Positions 1-5,116 of a stretch of 5,116 nt of DNA are shown here, one piece after another (positions within the stretch are counted from its first letter, which is position 1; the number at the start of each line of letters is the position of its first letter). The notes below the pieces were generated by a model. The model ran no database searches. It was given only the letters and a program-made list of their open reading frames with translations, and had not been told where the DNA came from. Origin of the DNA: Zoogloeaceae bacterium (GTDB lineage Bacteria; Pseudomonadota; Gammaproteobacteria; Burkholderiales; Rhodocyclaceae); the NCBI GenBank assembly GCA_031274855.1, contig JAISPO010000165.1, forward strand, positions 1 to 5,116, in the 5' to 3' direction. Made by a program: the position numbers and the translations under genes.

Positions 1-258
1 GGCTACATGCAGGTAATGCCCTTCTGGCTGAAACTGATCGGCACCCGCGAACAGAATCTCTTTCATCTGCGCATCAACCTGCGCTACGGCTGCACGATCC
101 TGCGTCACTATCTCGACATCGAGAAGGGCGATCTTTACCGCGCGCTAGGCCGCTATAACGGCAGCCTGGGCGCGCCGGAATACCCGAACAAGGTGCGAGC
201 AGCCTGGGAGAAACAGTGGGGCTACAGGGTACAGGATTCAGGTTCCAGGGTTCAGTAA
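1..258 (+). CDS. Lytic transglycosylase, SLT domain (C-terminal part, 5' end outside window)
   Basis: This is the last 85 codons of a soluble-lytic-transglycosylase-type enzyme, which cleaves the MurNAc-GlcNAc bond of peptidoglycan in the periplasm and forms 1,6-anhydroMurNAc ends. The frame is open from base 1. It begins with GYMQVMP, the conserved motif after the catalytic Glu; that Glu lies upstream of the window. Next come an N-L-R-Y-G segment (residues 26-30) and ALGRYNGSLG (48-57), matching the family's A-x-YN-x-G motif that lines the glycan groove. The enzyme core ends near residue 74. The last ten residues, RVQDSGSRVQ, are encoded by a 7-bp tandem repeat and look like a non-homologous tail. 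Signal peptide and upstream domains cannot be judged. In related betaproteobacteria I recall a gene of this kind near ffh. The family call is firm; the exact subfamily is not. Confidence 0.88.
   Translation, partial: GYMQVMPFWLKLIGTREQNLFHLRINLRYGCTILRHYLDIEKGDLYRALGRYNGSLGAPEYPNKVRAAWEKQWGYRVQDSGSRVQ
225..255 (+). repeat. Degenerate 7-bp tandem repeat (consensus CAGGGTT, about 4.4 copies)
   Basis: CAGG recurs at exactly 7-bp spacing: CAGGGTA (225), CAGGATT (232), CAGGTTC (239), CAGGGTT (246), then a partial CAG (253) that runs into the TAA stop at 256-258. Because 21 bp is three units and seven codons, the protein tail has a 7-residue period, with RVQ appearing twice seven residues apart. 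The array forms the extreme 3' end of the transglycosylase gene. It is seen directly; whether it belongs to a genome-wide repeat family is unknown. Confidence 0.75.
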
Positions 259-293
259 AATCCGAAACCTATACCTTAAAGCGACGCCGACTC

Positions 294-300
294 TAAGAGG
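294..300 (+). promoter_or_regulatory. Ribosome binding site of the cupin gene
   Basis: TAAGAGG lies six bases before the ATG at 307 and contains a GAGG core complementary to the 16S rRNA 3' end. It is the only clear Shine-Dalgarno sequence in the window and supports the start at 307. I could not find a convincing -35/-10 pair in 259-293; TATACC at 270-275 is a possible -10 but lacks a matching -35. Confidence 0.6.
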
Positions 301-306
301 TTCTAC

Positions 307-651
307 ATGCTCAAAAAAGTCAATTTACTCGCTGCCGCCAATCAAGCAAGCCTGTTCCAGTATTTGAAAATTGGGCAGCTTAATAAGCATGTGCTTCATG
401 TGCTGCAAGCCGAAAACAGAACACTGGACTTTCACATCCATGAACACTCGGATGAACTGTTTTACGTACTTGAAGGGCGATTCGATATTGAGCTGGATGA
501 TGGCTTTGTGCCTTTGGAAACCGGCGACATGGTGATCGTTCCCAAAGGCATTCGTCACCGGCCTGTAGTCAAATCGCGGGTTAAATGCCTGCTGATCGAA
601 CTGGATGATACGTTAAACGCCGACAATACCGGCGGGGGTTCTGTCGATTAG
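307..651 (+). CDS. Small single-domain cupin protein
   Basis: A 114-residue protein made of one cupin beta-barrel, probably cytoplasmic (no signal peptide or membrane segment). Cupin motif 1 is at residues 43-57: H43 and H45 (with a further H47), E50 and G57, in the H-x-H-x4-E-x6-G spacing. Motif 2 is at 73-84, GDMVIVPKGIRH, giving G73, P79, G81 and metal-ligand H84. These His/Glu residues normally hold Fe, Mn, Ni or Zn. Small cupins with intact ligands include dioxygenases, isomerases, sugar- or stress-related proteins and uncharacterised ones, so no substrate can be assigned. The first 35 residues form a short N-terminal extension. GC is about 47% by my count against about 60% in neighbouring genes, and the gene sits between two occurrences of an AGGGTTCAG motif in opposite orientation. 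This hints at later acquisition. It converges on ffh with 19 bp between the stop codons. Confidence 0.88.
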   Translation: MLKKVNLLAAANQASLFQYLKIGQLNKHVLHVLQAENRTLDFHIHEHSDELFYVLEGRFDIELDDGFVPLETGDMVIVPKGIRHRPVVKSRVKCLLIELDDTLNADNTGGGSVD

Positions 652-663
652 CTTGTAGCAACG

Positions 664-672
664 CTGAACCCT
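664..672 (-). repeat. Inverted copy of the heptad-repeat core (AGGGTTCAG)
   Basis: CTGAACCCT on the plus strand is the exact reverse complement of AGGGTTCAG at 247-255, the last part of the 7-bp tandem array. It overlaps the ffh stop codon (671-673), just as the first copy abuts the transglycosylase stop codon. The two copies flank the cupin gene in opposite orientation. The match is only 9 bp. A near match, CGGGTTCAG, occurs inside ffh at 1376-1384, so chance is a real possibility. Confidence 0.35.
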
Positions 673-2017
673 AGCGCATCATGCCTTTCATGCCGCGCAG
701 CATTTTGCCCATGCCGCCCTTGGAAAACTGTTTCATCACTTTCTGAGTCTGCTCAAACTGATTGAGCAGGCGGTTGACTTCCTGCACCTGCACGCCCGCG
801 CCCAGCGCGATGCGCCGCTTGCGGCTGGCTTTGATGAGTTCGGGTTTTGTCCGCTCAGTGGGCGTCATGGAGTTGATGATGCCTTCGGTGCGGCGAATCG
901 CCTTGTCGTCAACCGCGCTGCCAGCCTGCTGAGCCATCTGGCCGAACTGGGCGGGCAGTTTGTCGAGCATGGCCGACAGACCGCCCATTTTGCGCATCTG
1001 GCCGATTTGATCTTTGAAGTCGTTGAGATTGAAGCCCTTGCCGGTCTTCATCTTCCTGACCAGATCCTGCGCCTTTTCGTGGTCGACCGTCCGGTGCGCT
1101 TCTTCGACGAGGCCAAGGATGTCGCCCATGCCGAGAATGCGCGAGGCCATGCGCTCGGGATGGAATTCTTCGATGCCGGTCAGTTTCTCGCCGATACCGG
1201 CAAACTTGAGCGGCTTGCCGGTAATGTGACGCACTGAAAGCGCCGCGCCGCCGCGCGCGTCGCCGTCGAGCTTGGTCAGCACCACGCCGGTCAGGGGCAG
1301 CGTCTCGGCAAAGGCTTTGGCGGTGTTAACTGCGTCGTGGCCGAGCATGGCGTCGACCACGAACAGGGTTTCAATCGGGTTCAGCGCGGCGTGCAGATCG
1401 CGCACCTCGGCCATCATGACGGCGTCGATGGCCAACCGGCCTGCGGTGTCGACGAACAACACGTCGTGGTAATGCCTCTTCGCGTAGTCGAGCGCCGCCA
1501 AGGCGATATCAAGCGGCTTCTGGCCCGCGTCGGCGGGGAAGAAGTCGATACCGGCCTGTTCGGCCACCATTTTCAACTGGTCGATGGCAGCGGGCCGATA
1601 GACGTCGCAACTGACCACGAGTACTTTTTTCTTCTGGCGCTCTTTGAGCCATTTGCCCAGCTTGGCGGTGGTCGTAGTTTTGCCGGCCCCTTGCAGGCCC
1701 GCCATCAGAATGACTGCGGGCGGCTGCGTGGCAAGATTGAGGCCGGCGCTTTGCCCGCCCATCAGCTCGGTCAGTTCGCGGTGGACAACGCCAATCAGTG
1801 CCTGACCCGGCGTCAGGGATCCGACGACTTCCTGACCGACTGCCTTTTCCTTGATGCGGGCGATGAAATCCTTGACCACGGGCAGGCCGACATCGGCTTC
1901 CAGCAGGGCCATGCGCACTTCGCGCAGCATTTCCTGAATATTTTCTTCAGTCAGGCGGGCTTGGCCGCGCAGGGTTTTGACGACCTTGGCCAGCCGTTGG
2001 GTCAGGTTATCCAACAT
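671..2017 (-). CDS. ffh: Signal recognition particle GTPase Ffh (SRP54)
   Basis: A full-length 448-residue Ffh, the protein subunit of bacterial SRP. It binds 4.5S RNA and nascent hydrophobic signal sequences and delivers ribosomes to FtsY at the inner membrane. The helical N domain covers about residues 1-88 and opens with MLDNLTQRLAKVV, close to the start of E. coli Ffh. The GTPase domain follows, with P-loop GLQGAGKT (107-114), DVYRPAA (138-144), DTAGR (190-194), TKLD (248-251) and the SRP54 signature around 269-296. The M domain covers about 297-448. It has the RNA-binding helix-turn-helix with S-R-K-R-R (398-402) and a Met/Gly-rich C-terminus. No domain is missing or broken. The start is set by homology, because the sequence before it has no Shine-Dalgarno match. 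A TAAAAT on the minus strand (2068-2073), inside ypjD, could be a -10 element but has no good -35. Confidence 0.98.
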   Translation of the reverse strand: MLDNLTQRLAKVVKTLRGQARLTEENIQEMLREVRMALLEADVGLPVVKDFIARIKEKAVGQEVVGSLTPGQALIGVVHRELTELMGGQSAGLNLATQPPAVILMAGLQGAGKTTTTAKLGKWLKERQKKKVLVVSCDVYRPAAIDQLKMVAEQAGIDFFPADAGQKPLDIALAALDYAKRHYHDVLFVDTAGRLAIDAVMMAEVRDLHAALNPIETLFVVDAMLGHDAVNTAKAFAETLPLTGVVLTKLDGDARGGAALSVRHITGKPLKFAGIGEKLTGIEEFHPERMASRILGMGDILGLVEEAHRTVDHEKAQDLVRKMKTGKGFNLNDFKDQIGQMRKMGGLSAMLDKLPAQFGQMAQQAGSAVDDKAIRRTEGIINSMTPTERTKPELIKASRKRRIALGAGVQVQEVNRLLNQFEQTQKVMKQFSKGGMGKMLRGMKGMMR

Positions 2018-2058
2018 GGGAATCGTGAAAGAGGAATGGAATCGGGTAGACTTGCGGA
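2018..2058. promoter_or_regulatory. Divergent ffh/ypjD intergenic region with repeated GGAAT
   Basis: Only 41 bp lie between the two start codons, so at least one promoter must extend into coding sequence. GGAAT occurs four times on the plus strand, at 2019, 2033, 2038 and 2056. Two of these sit in the 7-bp direct repeat GGAATCG (2019-2025 and 2038-2044, 19 bp apart). I see no clear -35/-10 pair in either direction and no usable ribosome binding site; GAGG at 2031-2034 is too far from the ypjD start. That this region controls both genes is inferred from geometry only. Confidence 0.4.
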
Positions 2059-2886
2059 ATGCCTGTGATTTTACTGCAACTCATCGCTGCCGCCCTTTAC
2101 ATAAGCCTTGCCGCCGTCTCATGGCGCAGCCGCTGGCACGGCCCGGTACTCGACCGGCCACCGGCTCGGCTTGCCCATTGGGAGCGCCTCTGGCTGCTGG
2201 TCGCGCTGCTTGCCCACGGCACGGCGCTGGCGGATGGTCTCTTTGCGGGCGGCGTCATGCATTTCAGTTTTTCCATCGCGCTTTCCCTGATCTTCTGGCT
2301 GGCGGTCGCCTTTTACTGGATCGAGAGTTTTTACATCCGCATGGGCGGGCTGCAAGTGTTCGTGCTGCCCGCGGCGGTAATCAGCGTCCTGCTGCCCATC
2401 GTCTTTCCCGCGCAGCATATGTTGATCAATGCCGATTCGCTGCAATTCCGGGCGCACTTTTTGATCGCCATGCTGGCCTACAGCCTGTTTACGCTGGCGG
2501 CGCTGCATGCCATCCTGATGGCAATAGCCGAACAAAGGCTGCATAGCGGCCGCCTGACGCCGCTGCTGGCCAGTCTGCCGCCCCTGCTGGCGATGGAAAC
2601 CCTGCTGTTCAGGCTGATCAACATCGCTTTCGTGCTGCTGACGCTGACGCTGCTCTCCGGCACCCTGTTTTCCGAATCGCTATTCGGCAAGGCGCTGACC
2701 TTTGACCATAAGACGGTCTTTGCTTTCCTGTCCTGGTTTATTTTCGCCTACCTGCTCTGGGGCAGGCATTTCCGCGGCTGGCGGGGCCGCAAGGCATTGC
2801 GCTTGACGCTGACCGGCTTTGCCGTGCTGCTGCTGGCCTATGTCGGCAGCCGCTTCGTGCTGGAAGTGCTGCTGAGCCGCGGCTAA
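2059..2886 (+). CDS. ypjD: YpjD-like inner membrane protein of the CcsA (cytochrome c assembly) superfamily
   Basis: A 275-residue polytopic inner-membrane protein with about eight predicted hydrophobic helices. It resembles the heme-handling CcsA/CcmC-type proteins, but the role of the YpjD branch is not established. Recognisable landmarks are RAHFLIAMLAYSLF (131-144, with H133), H150 at the end of the next stretch, LPPLLAMETLLFR (173-185), DHKTVFAFLSW (216-226, with H217) and WGRHFRGWRGRK (234-245). The C-terminal part is close to E. coli YpjD. H133 and H217 are the best heme-ligand candidates by analogy to CcsA. The Trp-rich periplasmic WWD loop of true cytochrome c synthetases is absent, arguing against that function. 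An in-frame TAG at 2047-2049 makes the ATG at 2059 the first possible start. No ribosome binding site is visible. corB follows after a short GC hairpin, probably in the same operon. Confidence 0.9.
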   Translation: MPVILLQLIAAALYISLAAVSWRSRWHGPVLDRPPARLAHWERLWLLVALLAHGTALADGLFAGGVMHFSFSIALSLIFWLAVAFYWIESFYIRMGGLQVFVLPAAVISVLLPIVFPAQHMLINADSLQFRAHFLIAMLAYSLFTLAALHAILMAIAEQRLHSGRLTPLLASLPPLLAMETLLFRLINIAFVLLTLTLLSGTLFSESLFGKALTFDHKTVFAFLSWFIFAYLLWGRHFRGWRGRKALRLTLTGFAVLLLAYVGSRFVLEVLLSRG

Positions 2887-2895
2887 CCGCCGCGG
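2877..2895 (+). other. GC hairpin between ypjD and corB
   Basis: CCGCGG at 2877-2882 and again at 2890-2895 can pair as a six-base-pair all-GC stem around the loop CTAACCG, which holds most of the ypjD stop codon. There is no T-run after it, so it does not look like an intrinsic terminator. It sits where a ribosome binding site for corB would be expected and may influence corB translation or coupling; that role is inference. Confidence 0.4.
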
Positions 2896-2910
2896 TCAAT
2901 GACGTCGCCC

Positions 2911-4185
2911 ATGGACGATATCTCGCTGTCTACCCTCGGCATCACGCTGGCCATTCTGCTGGTCCTTTCCGGGTGTTTTTCGCTGGCTGAAACCGGCATG
3001 ATGGCGGTCAATCGCTATCGGCTGCGTCATCTGGCCAAGGAAGGGCATAGTGGCGCGAAACTCGCGGTCCGCCTGCTGGGGAAGATCGACAAAACGCTCG
3101 GCGTCATTCTCCTCGGCAGCAATCTGACCAACGCGGGCGCGGCGACTTTAGCCAGCATCATTACTATCCAGTTGTTCGGCGAGGAAAAATGGGCGCTCGG
3201 CGCCGGTACCCTGATTGTCACCTTCCTGATTCTGGTTTTTTCCGAAATCACCCCCAAGATCATCGGCGCCGCTTACGCCGACCGCCTCGCGCCGGTGCTC
3301 GGCTTTGTGCTCTGGCCACTGCTGCGCGCGGTATATCCGGTGGTCTGGTTCATCAATTTGTTTGCCGCCGGGCTGATCAAGCTGTTCCGCCTGAAACGGG
3401 GATCGAGCGAGGAGGCGATGCAGCTTTCCCCGCAGGAACTGCGCGCGCTGGTGCTGGAATCGCGGGGCATTCCCGTCCAGCACCGCGATATTCTGGCCAA
3501 TCTGTTCGAGATGGAACAGGTGACGGTCGAAGACATCATGGCGCCGCGCAACGAAATCGAGTCGATTGACCTCAAGGCCCCGATTGAGGACATCCAGTTA
3601 CAACTGGCGACCAGCTACCATACCCGCCTGCCTGTGGTATCCGGCGACCCGAGCAATGTCATCGGCATCCTGCACCAGCGCCGCCTGCTGGCCAGCGCCT
3701 TGCGCGGCCCGCTTGACGTCGACGCCTTGCGCGAGCAACTGGTCGAACCCTATTTCATACCGGCAACCACGCCGGTTTATGCCCAACTCCAGTTTTTCCG
3801 CGACAATCGCCAGCGGCTGGGGCTGGTCGTCGACGAATACGGCGAATTGCTCGGACTGGTGACGCTGGAAGACATCATTGAGGAAATCGTCGGCAAATTC
3901 ACCACCAGCCAGCCGGGCGCGGCGGCTGAATTCGCCTGGGAGCCGGACGGCACCGTACTGGTAGACGGCAGCCATAGCCTGCGCGAACTGAACCGCCTGC
4001 TGGCGCTGCGCCTGCCGCTTGACGGCCCGAAAACCCTGAGCGGCCTGATTATTGAGCATTTGCAGGAAATCCCCGAATCCGGCATTTGCATGCGCATTGC
4101 CGGTGTTGGCATGGAAATTGTTCAGGCCCAGTACCGCCGGATCAAAATCGTCAAGCTGTTCCGTCCCGTGAAATTCGGCCCATAA
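2911..4185 (+). CDS. corB: CorB/CNNM-family Mg2+/Co2+ transport protein (DUF21-CBS-CorC_HlyC)
   Basis: A 424-residue inner-membrane protein of the CNNM/CorB family, linked to magnesium and cobalt efflux. Positions below count from the ATG at 2911. The DUF21/CNNM transmembrane domain (about 5-185) has hydrophobic helices near 9-26, 63-88, 94-110 and 129-158. It carries the conserved polar motifs SGCFSLAET (20-28), GSNLTN (69-74) and SEITPK (111-116), which in structures of relatives surround the membrane Mg2+ site. Two CBS domains follow (about 203-262 and 271-330), the second with VDEYGELLGLVTLEDIIEEI; in the family this pair binds Mg-ATP. A CorC_HlyC domain closes the protein (about 340-420). 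An ATG at 2899 is in frame and would add four residues. I prefer 2911 because MDDISLSTL aligns with the start of E. coli CorB (MEHISTTTL) as I recall it. Neither start has a Shine-Dalgarno match. The gene follows ypjD closely, as in E. coli. Confidence 0.93.
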   Translation: MDDISLSTLGITLAILLVLSGCFSLAETGMMAVNRYRLRHLAKEGHSGAKLAVRLLGKIDKTLGVILLGSNLTNAGAATLASIITIQLFGEEKWALGAGTLIVTFLILVFSEITPKIIGAAYADRLAPVLGFVLWPLLRAVYPVVWFINLFAAGLIKLFRLKRGSSEEAMQLSPQELRALVLESRGIPVQHRDILANLFEMEQVTVEDIMAPRNEIESIDLKAPIEDIQLQLATSYHTRLPVVSGDPSNVIGILHQRRLLASALRGPLDVDALREQLVEPYFIPATTPVYAQLQFFRDNRQRLGLVVDEYGELLGLVTLEDIIEEIVGKFTTSQPGAAAEFAWEPDGTVLVDGSHSLRELNRLLALRLPLDGPKTLSGLIIEHLQEIPESGICMRIAGVGMEIVQAQYRRIKIVKLFRPVKFGP

Positions 4186-4210
4186 GTACCTGTATGGAAA
4201 AACAATCATC

Positions 4211-4239
4211 TTTACAAATATTAGCCGCGCAGGCATTAT
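4211..4239 (+). promoter_or_regulatory. Candidate sigma70 promoter for pilB
   Basis: TTTACA (4211-4216, five of six match to TTGACA) is followed after exactly 17 bp by CATTAT (4234-4239, four of six match to TATAAT). The region is AT-richer than the genes on either side. Transcription would start near 4246, leaving a leader of roughly 30 bases. The 92-bp corB-pilB gap contains no convincing terminator and no ribosome binding site close to the pilB ATG. I see no sigma54 GG-N10-GC element. Confidence 0.5.
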
Positions 4240-4277
4240 CCGGCTGATACGTCTTCCGAACTTCATTATCGACATCC

Positions 4278-5116
4278 ATGGCAGTAGCGACTCCAGTCAT
4301 TCTCGGCGGGCTTGCCCGGGCACTCGTCCAGCAGGATCATCTCAAGGAAGATGAAGCCGGGCGCATCACGGCGAACGCCAGCCTCGAAGCGGGCGGCTTC
4401 GTAGGCCAGCTGGTCGCCGCCGGACGCATGTCAGCGCGTGATATCGCGCTATTCGCCGCGCGGACCTTCGGTTACCCCCTGCTGGATCTGAGCGCCGTCT
4501 CGACCGAATATCTGGGCGTCAATATTATTGACCGCCGGATTATGGAGAATCATCAGGTCGTCGCCCTGTTCCAGCGCGGCAACCGGCTCGCGGTTGCCTT
4601 TGCCGATCCCACCAACCTGCAAGCCATTGACGAAATCAGCTTTCAGACCGGCATGACGGTAGCTCCGGTCGTCGTCGAGTGGAACAAGCTGGCTTCCATT
4701 TTGTCCATCTCCGAAAAATCGGGGCCTTCCCTGCGCGATTTGGTCGGCGAGGAAAATCTGGATGACAGCAGCGCCATCGATACAGTTGTAACGACTGAAG
4801 CCTCAAGCGATGTCGAAGACGCGCCGGTTATCAAGTTTGTCGAAAAGATTCTGAACGATGCCATCGCCGAAGGCGCGTCCGATATTCATTTCGAACCCTA
4901 CGAGAAGTACTACCGGATCCGCTTCCGCATCGATGGCACTTTGCGCGAGATCGTTCAGCCGCCGATGGCAATCAGGGAGAAGGTCGCGTCGCGTATCAAG
5001 GTCATCTCCCGCCTCAATATCGCGGAAAAGCGCGTTCCGCAGGATGGCCGGATGAAGCTGGCGGTCTCCAAAACCAAGGCCATCGACTTTCGCGTCAGCA
5101 CCCTGCCGACCCTGCA
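4278..5116 (+). CDS. pilB: Type IV pilus extension ATPase PilB (N-terminal part, 3' end outside window)
   Basis: The first 279 codons of PilB, the hexameric cytoplasmic ATPase that drives pilin polymerisation at the inner-membrane platform protein PilC. An in-frame TGA at 4245-4247 makes the ATG at 4278 the first start; no Shine-Dalgarno is evident. Residues about 1-145 are the N-terminal T2SSE_N/MshEN-like region, with FGYPLLDLS (64-72) and RGNRLAVAFADPTN (100-113). An acidic, Ser-rich linker covers about 146-182. The core ATPase domain begins at APVIKFVEKIL (182-192), followed by EGASDIHFEPYE (198-209) and RIRFRIDGTLRE (213-224). The conserved IAEKRVPQDGRM (248-259) comes next. The window ends at VSTLPTL, before the Walker A, Asp-box and Walker B motifs, so catalytic competence cannot be checked. 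Family length is about 570 residues. PilB rather than GspE or PilT is indicated by overall similarity; pilC and pilD would be expected downstream. Confidence 0.93.
   Translation, partial: MAVATPVILGGLARALVQQDHLKEDEAGRITANASLEAGGFVGQLVAAGRMSARDIALFAARTFGYPLLDLSAVSTEYLGVNIIDRRIMENHQVVALFQRGNRLAVAFADPTNLQAIDEISFQTGMTVAPVVVEWNKLASILSISEKSGPSLRDLVGEENLDDSSAIDTVVTTEASSDVEDAPVIKFVEKILNDAIAEGASDIHFEPYEKYYRIRFRIDGTLREIVQPPMAIREKVASRIKVISRLNIAEKRVPQDGRMKLAVSKTKAIDFRVSTLPTL

Noticed and set aside
618..675. Possible bidirectional terminator between the convergent cupin and ffh genes
   Set aside because: CGCCG/CGGCG (618-622 and 630-634) and CGCT/AGCG (662-665 and 672-675) give only 4-5 bp stems, and neither has a T-run on either strand. 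They are too weak to call.
1364..1384. CAGGGTT and GGGTTCAG inside ffh as further members of the heptad repeat
   Set aside because: They encode conserved Ffh residues on the opposite strand and are not in 7-bp register; they are better taken as chance matches and as a caution on the repeat interpretation.
1337..2068. Long plus-strand open frame (243 codons) opposite ffh
   Set aside because: It is fully antisense to a textbook Ffh and its translation is a Gly/His/Gln-rich sequence without recognisable domains. Its openness follows from the GC-rich codon pattern of ffh.
1977..2546. Plus-strand open frame spanning the ffh start and the first part of ypjD
   Set aside because: It overlaps ypjD in another frame and ffh on the opposite strand; its translation is Arg/Ala/Pro-rich low-complexity sequence typical of an out-of-frame reading.
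4181..4198. Hairpin CCATA/TATGG at the end of corB as a terminator
   Set aside because: The stem is five base pairs, mostly A/T, with an eight-base loop, and it is followed by A-residues, not T-residues, on the coding strand.
3598..4275. Long minus-strand open frame (225 codons) opposite corB
   Set aside because: It is antisense to the CBS and CorC_HlyC domains of corB, which are clearly real; no domain, no ribosome binding site, and composition typical of a shadow frame.

Overview
The window looks like a chromosomal housekeeping block from a betaproteobacterium, probably in the Nitrosomonadales/Gallionellaceae/Sulfuricellaceae area. This rests on gene order (lytic transglycosylase, ffh in reverse, then ypjD, corB and pilB forward), on the protein sequences, and on a GC content near 60% in most genes. 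The assignment comes from recalled family and synteny knowledge, not from a database search.

Layout, left to right. Bases 1-258 hold the 3' end of a lytic transglycosylase gene whose last codons are a degenerate 7-bp tandem repeat. A small single-domain cupin gene (307-651) follows; it is clearly more AT-rich than its neighbours (about 47% GC by hand count). It converges on ffh (671-2017, minus strand), which encodes the signal recognition particle GTPase. Only 41 bp separate the ffh start from the divergent ypjD gene (2059-2886), a polytopic CcsA-like membrane protein. Next comes corB (2911-4185), a CNNM/CorC-type membrane protein linked to Mg2+/Co2+ export. After a 92-bp AT-richer gap with a good sigma70-like promoter, pilB (4278 to the window end, cut off) encodes the type IV pilus extension ATPase.

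How the genes relate. The ffh/ypjD/corB grouping is also found in E. coli (ffh, ypjD, yfjD/corB), so ypjD and corB probably form a conserved two-gene membrane-protein operon. pilB appears to start its own transcription unit, normally followed by pilC and pilD beyond the window. The transglycosylase remodels peptidoglycan, Ffh targets inner-membrane proteins co-translationally, and CorB and YpjD are membrane proteins; I see no evidence of a joint pathway.

I found no new multi-gene system. The most notable signals are the 7-bp tandem array that supplies the transglycosylase C-terminus, an inverted copy of its core next to the ffh stop codon, and the AT-rich cupin gene lying between the two. Together they suggest a small insertion into a conserved block. 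Most genes here lack an obvious Shine-Dalgarno sequence; the cupin gene is the exception.
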